Source: Spirochaetota bacterium (GTDB lineage: Bacteria > Spirochaetota > Spirochaetia > DSM-27196 > PWMO01). From it: a DNA stretch of 7,975 nt. Under the pieces are notes generated by a model that saw only the letters and a list, made by a program, of their open reading frames with translations, did not search any database and was not told where the DNA came from. The stretch lies in contig JAAAOR010000155.1 in NCBI GenBank assembly GCA_009908735.1, positions 1-7,975 on the forward strand, written 5' to 3'. Shown piece after piece: positions 5,576 through 7,975 of the stretch (positions are counted from its first letter, which is position 1; each line of letters starts with the position of its first letter). The translations under genes and the position numbers were made by a program.

Positions 5576-5604
5576 CCCGCCCAGGACGCTGGGGCCTGGA
5601 CGGG
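5576..5604. repeat. Imperfect inverted repeat between divergent genes
   Basis: CCCG-C-CCAGG (5576-5585) faces CCTGG-A-CGGG (5595-5604). This is nine pairs with one central mismatch around a 9-base loop, 29 bases before the start of the small secreted protein. It could be an operator or a leader hairpin of the + strand gene. No clear + strand promoter was found in the 172-base divergent gap. Confidence 0.35.
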
Positions 5605-5633
5605 ATGTCATCTCGCTCACTACCTTATGTCAC

Positions 5634-6221
5634 ATGAACAAGATATTTCCTGCTCTCCGGGCGAACCCGATGGCGCTGCGTGCGTTCGCACTCGCGGCCG
5701 CGCTTCTTCTTGTCGCCGTCGCGTTCCCGCCGACAATCGCTAATGCCCAGAGCGGCGACGCGGAAGAGCTCCCGCCTGCCTACCGCCTGTCGCTGGAGAA
5801 AGAGAATGTCGAGCGGTACTACACGGTCTACGGCATCGGCATGGGGGCAACCATCGCCACGGGCGTGCCCGGGCCGGCCATCATGGCGGTCAGCGGAGAC
5901 CTCGTCCTCCAGAGCGCTGAGCGGTATGCGCGAATCCTCGAAAAGCGAGGTGCGGTGGCCGATTCGACGCAGCTCGAGAGCTACCGCCGGTCGCACAACG
6001 CCGGCCTGGTGACCGCGGGCCTCGGCAGTGTCACACTGTCTGCGGGCGCGGGGACCTTTGCCTACGGTGACATGATCGCCGAGGATGATACATTTCGGCT
6101 CACAGGTGCGATCATTGCCGGAGCCGGCGCGGTTGCCACGCTGACCGGCCTCATTATCGACGCCGTTGCCGTCACGCGCACGCGGGATTGGGTCCGAGAA
6201 CGCAACCGGGAGATGCGATAG
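5634..6221 (+). CDS. Small exported or membrane protein with three Gly/Ala-rich hydrophobic segments, unknown
   Basis: A 195-residue protein I do not recognise. Residues 1-38 look like a signal peptide: Lys3, Arg9, Arg16, the core ALAAALLLVAVAF, and cleavage after AxA at Ala38. The mature part begins QSGDAEELPPAYRL. It then has three hydrophobic, Gly/Ala-rich stretches, about 64-88 (GIGMGATIATGVPGPAIMAV), 121-145 (GLVTAGLGSVTLSAGAGTF) and 156-180 (LTGAIIAGAGAVATLTGLII), separated by charged helical segments. It ends in a basic Arg-rich tail (RTRDWVRERNREMR). The stretches could be membrane helices or packed helical hairpins. ATG 5634 has no ribosome binding site. A second ATG at 5670 would still leave a signal peptide. 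It is followed 100 bases later, on the same strand, by another secreted protein, perhaps a two-gene unit. Confidence 0.6.
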   Translation: MNKIFPALRANPMALRAFALAAALLLVAVAFPPTIANAQSGDAEELPPAYRLSLEKENVERYYTVYGIGMGATIATGVPGPAIMAVSGDLVLQSAERYARILEKRGAVADSTQLESYRRSHNAGLVTAGLGSVTLSAGAGTFAYGDMIAEDDTFRLTGAIIAGAGAVATLTGLIIDAVAVTRTRDWVRERNREMR

Positions 6222-6272
6222 ATGACCGGCTTTGCATCGCATGTCACTCGGCGTCTCCTTGTCGGGCGATGC
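6213..6272 (+). repeat. Competing inverted repeats in the gap between the two secreted-protein genes
   Basis: ATGCGAT (6213-6219, at the end of the upstream coding region) is complementary to ATCGCAT (6236-6242). The overlapping GCATCGC (6234-6240) is complementary to GCGATGC (6266-6272). The middle element can pair with either side but not both, like a switchable leader. No U-tract follows either stem, so a regulatory role is only a possibility. Confidence 0.35.
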
Positions 6273-6321
6273 CCTGCGTGATACCGTCTCTCATACACCT
6301 TCAGTTCGAGGAGCATATTCC

Positions 6322-7032
6322 ATGCGGAACCACATTCCCGCAGCTATCCTTGCGTTTGCCATAGCGTTTATGACCGTGGCCACACCAGACGCAGTCTCAC
6401 AGGACGATACAACCGACCAACTCGAGCGCGAACAACCCGCCTGGGCCTTCGCCGAGCATTCCTTCACCGATGAGGACCTCCGGGTCGAGATCTCGCAGTT
6501 TCTGCAGAACGGCTACGTCCCCGTCGGCATGGAGAGCGAGCCCGATGGCACCCTGCGCGTGCTCTACGCCCTCAACACCTGGTTCGAGTTCTCGAACTGG
6601 GCCATCCAGGAGTTCACCAACCTCGGTAACCTCAACGCCGAGATGACCGCCGTGCTGCAGGAAGGCTGGCTCCCCATGGCCATGTCCGCCACCGACGACG
6701 GCCTGCAGGTCCTCTTCATCGAGACCGACATCCAGCTCGACGCCTGGCAGATCGCCACCGGCCCCCTCTCCGTCGACTCCGCCCTCGCCACCCTCGAGTC
6801 CTGGCGAAACGACGGCTACACCCCCTGGGCCCTCACCCTCACCCCCGATGACGAGGTCTGGTACCTCTTCCTCCAGACCGATGCCGTCCCCAACCGCGCC
6901 GCCCTCTTCAACGGCTTCGAGAACTCCCAGGCCGCGATCACCCAGGGCATCAACTCAGACATCGAGGAAGCCTGGTACCCCTGGGGCCTCATGCGCGGCG
7001 ATCGCACCACCTTCGTCCAGTATCTGAGATAA
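6322..7032 (+). CDS. Secreted protein of four tandem ~51-residue repeats, unknown function
   Basis: A 236-residue protein from ATG 6322, which follows GAGGAG at 6308-6313. The frame stays open 30 codons upstream, but that would bury the signal peptide. Residues 1-27 are a signal peptide (MRNHIPAAILAFAIAF, then TVATPDAVSQ). The mature chain consists of four copies of one unit. Each starts near an aromatic (Trp41, Trp93, Trp142, about Leu195), runs through a predicted helix, then has a [G/A]-[Y/W]-x-P turn (Gly64-Pro67, Gly115-Pro118, Gly165-Pro168, Ala217-Pro220; spacing 51, 50 and 52) and closes with a strand (VLY 80, VLF 130, YLF 181, FVQYL 231). There are no cysteines and no catalytic motif I can name. 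The mature part is acidic and Trp-rich. It faintly recalls small domains with a 'GW.lv' turn, but I make no family claim. It is probably periplasmic or surface-exposed. Confidence 0.75.
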   Translation: MRNHIPAAILAFAIAFMTVATPDAVSQDDTTDQLEREQPAWAFAEHSFTDEDLRVEISQFLQNGYVPVGMESEPDGTLRVLYALNTWFEFSNWAIQEFTNLGNLNAEMTAVLQEGWLPMAMSATDDGLQVLFIETDIQLDAWQIATGPLSVDSALATLESWRNDGYTPWALTLTPDDEVWYLFLQTDAVPNRAALFNGFENSQAAITQGINSDIEEAWYPWGLMRGDRTTFVQYLR

Positions 7033-7059
7033 GAGACGCAAAACAGGGCACGTCCCCGC

Positions 7060-7227
7060 CGCCGCGGCTCCCCGCCTGCGGCGCACCACCGGAACCGAGA
7101 GATGGCGGTCCGGCCCTCCGGCCGGACGGCCGACAGCTCGAGCGGTGGGCGGGGTCGGGCTCTCCGCTCCAATCCGGCCGCCGCCGGATTTCCGCTCCGA
7201 TCCCTCGTGTCCGCCCGGGCAGGGCGG
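7060..7227. repeat. Cluster of four GC-rich hairpins
   Basis: Four perfect stems lie within 170 bases. They are CGCCGC/GCGGCG (7060-7065 with 7078-7083), GTCCGGCC/GGCCGGAC (7108-7115 with 7120-7127, loop CTCC), AATCCGGC/GCCGGATT (7171-7178 with 7183-7190, loop CGCC) and CCGCCC/GGGCGG (7211-7216 with 7222-7227). The third is framed by an exact 8-base direct repeat TCCGCTCC (7163-7170 and 7191-7198). None has a T-run, so they are poor intrinsic terminators. The first could still end or protect the 3' end of the upstream mRNA. The arrangement recalls REP-type intergenic elements. Confidence 0.55.
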
Positions 7228-7356
7228 TGCCGGCTTCGCGTGTTCGCACAGAGCGCGATTCACCGGCTGAACCGGGGAACGGGGGAACCCACTCGGGGAC
7301 TCACGTCCATCGCCTTCTCGTGTCCGAAAGACGAAACTGAAACCTCTTCGCGACTG

Positions 7357-7399
7357 GCAATCGGCAATTCCGTTGTCCCGGTAGGCTCCGGGTGTGAGA
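7357..7399. repeat. Diverged ~43-base repeat, copy 1 (copy 2 at 7566-7607)
   Basis: This stretch aligns over its full length, with one single-base gap, to 7566-7607. Both begin GCAATC and end CTCCGGGTGTGAGA, and I count roughly three quarters of positions identical. Similarity may continue weakly on both sides (TTCGCGACTG against TTCACACCGATT upstream, CACGAACC against CACGAATC downstream). Confidence 0.5.
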
Positions 7400-7450
7400 C
7401 CAGCGGTTCTCTTCTTCACGAACCTCGGATCACGCCTCTGCCCCTGAGGA

Positions 7451-7496
7451 TGATGTGGGGACGGAGGAACCCGCCTCTGATGTGGGGACGGAGGAA
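7451..7496. repeat. Tandem direct repeat, two exact 19-base copies, 27-base period
   Basis: TGATGTGGGGACGGAGGAA occurs at 7451-7469 and again, base for base, at 7478-7496, separated by CCCGCCTC. The core GGGGACGGAG is also found at 2940-2949, and with one change at 7656-7665, always outside genes. Confidence 0.75.
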
Positions 7497-7565
7497 TCGG
7501 TAGCCGGCTCCGTGCGCCGGTGTCTCCCTGCCTCTGGCGAAAAGCACGAGAAGTTCACACCGATT

Positions 7566-7607
7566 GCAATCAACAGTTCTGTTTCCCCAGTAACTCCGGG
7601 TGTGAGA
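7566..7607. repeat. Diverged ~43-base repeat, copy 2 (copy 1 at 7357-7399)
   Basis: This is the partner of the sequence at 7357-7399, offset by about 209 bases, with the same ends (GCAATC and CTCCGGGTGTGAGA) and a diverged middle. The two copies flank the 27-base-period tandem repeat. Confidence 0.5.
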
Positions 7608-7728
7608 AGAGTGCCAAAGACACGAATCGCAGGGGGCTGCCATATGGTGGCTCGCGGGGACGGAAGAGTCTGCCTGCGGACACGCACACTCGCACCGCCG
7701 CCGCAAGCAGCGGCAGGGTTCCCGCACA

Positions 7729-7975
7729 GTGGCCGCTGAGCACGACAGCCGCTACAAGATGCTCTTCTCACATCCGCTGTTCGTGCAGCGGTTGCTCGAG
7801 TCCTTCGTCGATGAGCCGTTCACCGCCGGCCTCGACTATTCCACTCTCGAGCGAGTGAACGCGAGCTTTGTCGGCGAGGAGTTCGCACGCCGCGAGTCCG
7901 ACATCATCTGGAAAGTCTCCTTCGCCGGGCGGCCGCTGTATCTGTTCATCCTCATCGAGTTTCAGTCCACAGACG
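7729..7975 (+). CDS. Rpn-family recombination-promoting nuclease / putative transposase, N-terminal part
   Basis: The first 82 residues of a protein that runs off the right edge. HDSRYKMLFSHPLFVQRLL at the start is the hallmark of the Rpn/transposase_31 group, as is LDYSTLERVNASFV, followed by RESDIIWKVSF and LYLFILIEFQS. These proteins carry a PD-(D/E)XK nuclease fold. Here Asp58 (in ESDIIW) and Glu77-x-Gln79 (in LIEFQS) are the likely catalytic residues. Rpn proteins in E. coli promote RecA-independent recombination, and some have been linked to phage defence. The start is taken as GTG 7729, because the family typically begins a few residues before the HD/DSxYK motif. A weak GGCAGGG lies about ten bases upstream. 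ATG 7759 would cut into the motif. It follows a repeat-rich gap, which fits an accessory gene. Confidence 0.88.
   Translation, partial: MAAEHDSRYKMLFSHPLFVQRLLESFVDEPFTAGLDYSTLERVNASFVGEEFARRESDIIWKVSFAGRPLYLFILIEFQSTD

Larger units (their letters stand above)
7033..7728. other. Gene-free stretch rich in hairpins and repeats, before rpn
   Basis: About 700 bases without a credible gene. The open frames here are Arg/Ser/Pro-rich, lack ribosome binding sites and overlap repeats. In order it holds an imperfect palindrome GGGCACGTCCCC (7046-7057), four GC-rich hairpins (7060-7227), one copy of a diverged repeat of about 43 bases (7357-7399), a 19-base sequence in tandem with a 27-base period (7451-7496), the second copy of the diverged repeat (7566-7607), and a third GGGGACGGA match (7656-7665). 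No clear promoter for rpn was found. Confidence 0.6.

Noticed and set aside
5625..6242. A 205-codon open frame on the - strand
   Set aside because: It is antisense to the exported protein at 5634-6221, is His/Arg/Asp-rich without family features, and has no start signals.
6232..6321. Upstream start for the four-repeat protein
   Set aside because: It would place 30 residues before a normal signal peptide. ATG 6322 has GAGGAG upstream.
7108..7127. Hairpin as an intrinsic terminator of the four-repeat protein gene
   Set aside because: The stem is strong, but no T-run follows on either strand and it lies about 75 bases past the stop.
7451..7496. CRISPR-like array from the two 19-base repeats
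   Set aside because: There are only two copies with an 8-base spacer and no cas genes. It is a simple tandem duplication.
7102..7503. Open frames of 130 codons or fewer in the gap before rpn, both strands
   Set aside because: They are Arg/Ser/Pro-rich, cross hairpins and repeats, and have no ribosome binding site or family pattern.

Overview
The window looks like chromosomal DNA from a GC-rich spirochaete. The best clue is the single-stranded DNA-binding protein, whose N-terminus (MNSLNSILVEGNL) and block GRGVRVVGRLKQDRW are the form I know from Spirochaeta/Treponema relatives. Secreted proteins with Gram-negative signal peptides and two likely outer-membrane beta-barrels agree with a diderm. 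The phylum is an inference from protein patterns, not from a search.

Left part (1-2157): a toxin-antitoxin cluster wrapped around thioredoxin. On the + strand lie the C-terminal end of a Phd/YefM-type antitoxin (cut by the window), a complete PIN-domain toxin, a C-terminal remnant of a second antitoxin, and a second complete PIN-domain toxin. All are joined by 1- to 4-base overlaps. Converging on them, on the - strand, are thioredoxin (own promoter) and a complete Phd/YefM-ParE module with a well-formed sigma70-type promoter, a very short leader and a TTG start.

Middle (2126-5534), all on the - strand: ssb with a candidate terminator, a 303-base gap rich in short G-rich repeats, a 368-residue predicted outer-membrane protein, a leader with two small hairpins carrying the same tetraloop, a clear intrinsic terminator, and a 413-residue predicted outer-membrane protein ending in Phe with its own promoter and strong ribosome binding site.

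Right part (5535-7975), + strand: a small secreted or inner-membrane protein with three Gly/Ala-rich hydrophobic segments, then an unrecognised secreted protein made of four tandem units of about 51 residues. Next comes a gap of about 700 bases with four GC-rich hairpins, a 27-base tandem repeat and a diverged pair of repeats of about 43 bases. At the right edge is the start of an Rpn-family (PD-(D/E)XK) recombination-promoting nuclease.

The genes do not form one pathway. The window mixes housekeeping genes (trxA, ssb), envelope proteins and accessory elements (toxin-antitoxin modules, Rpn, repeats). The least explained items are the four-repeat secreted protein, the truncated antitoxin between the two PIN toxins, and the hairpin/repeat gap before rpn.
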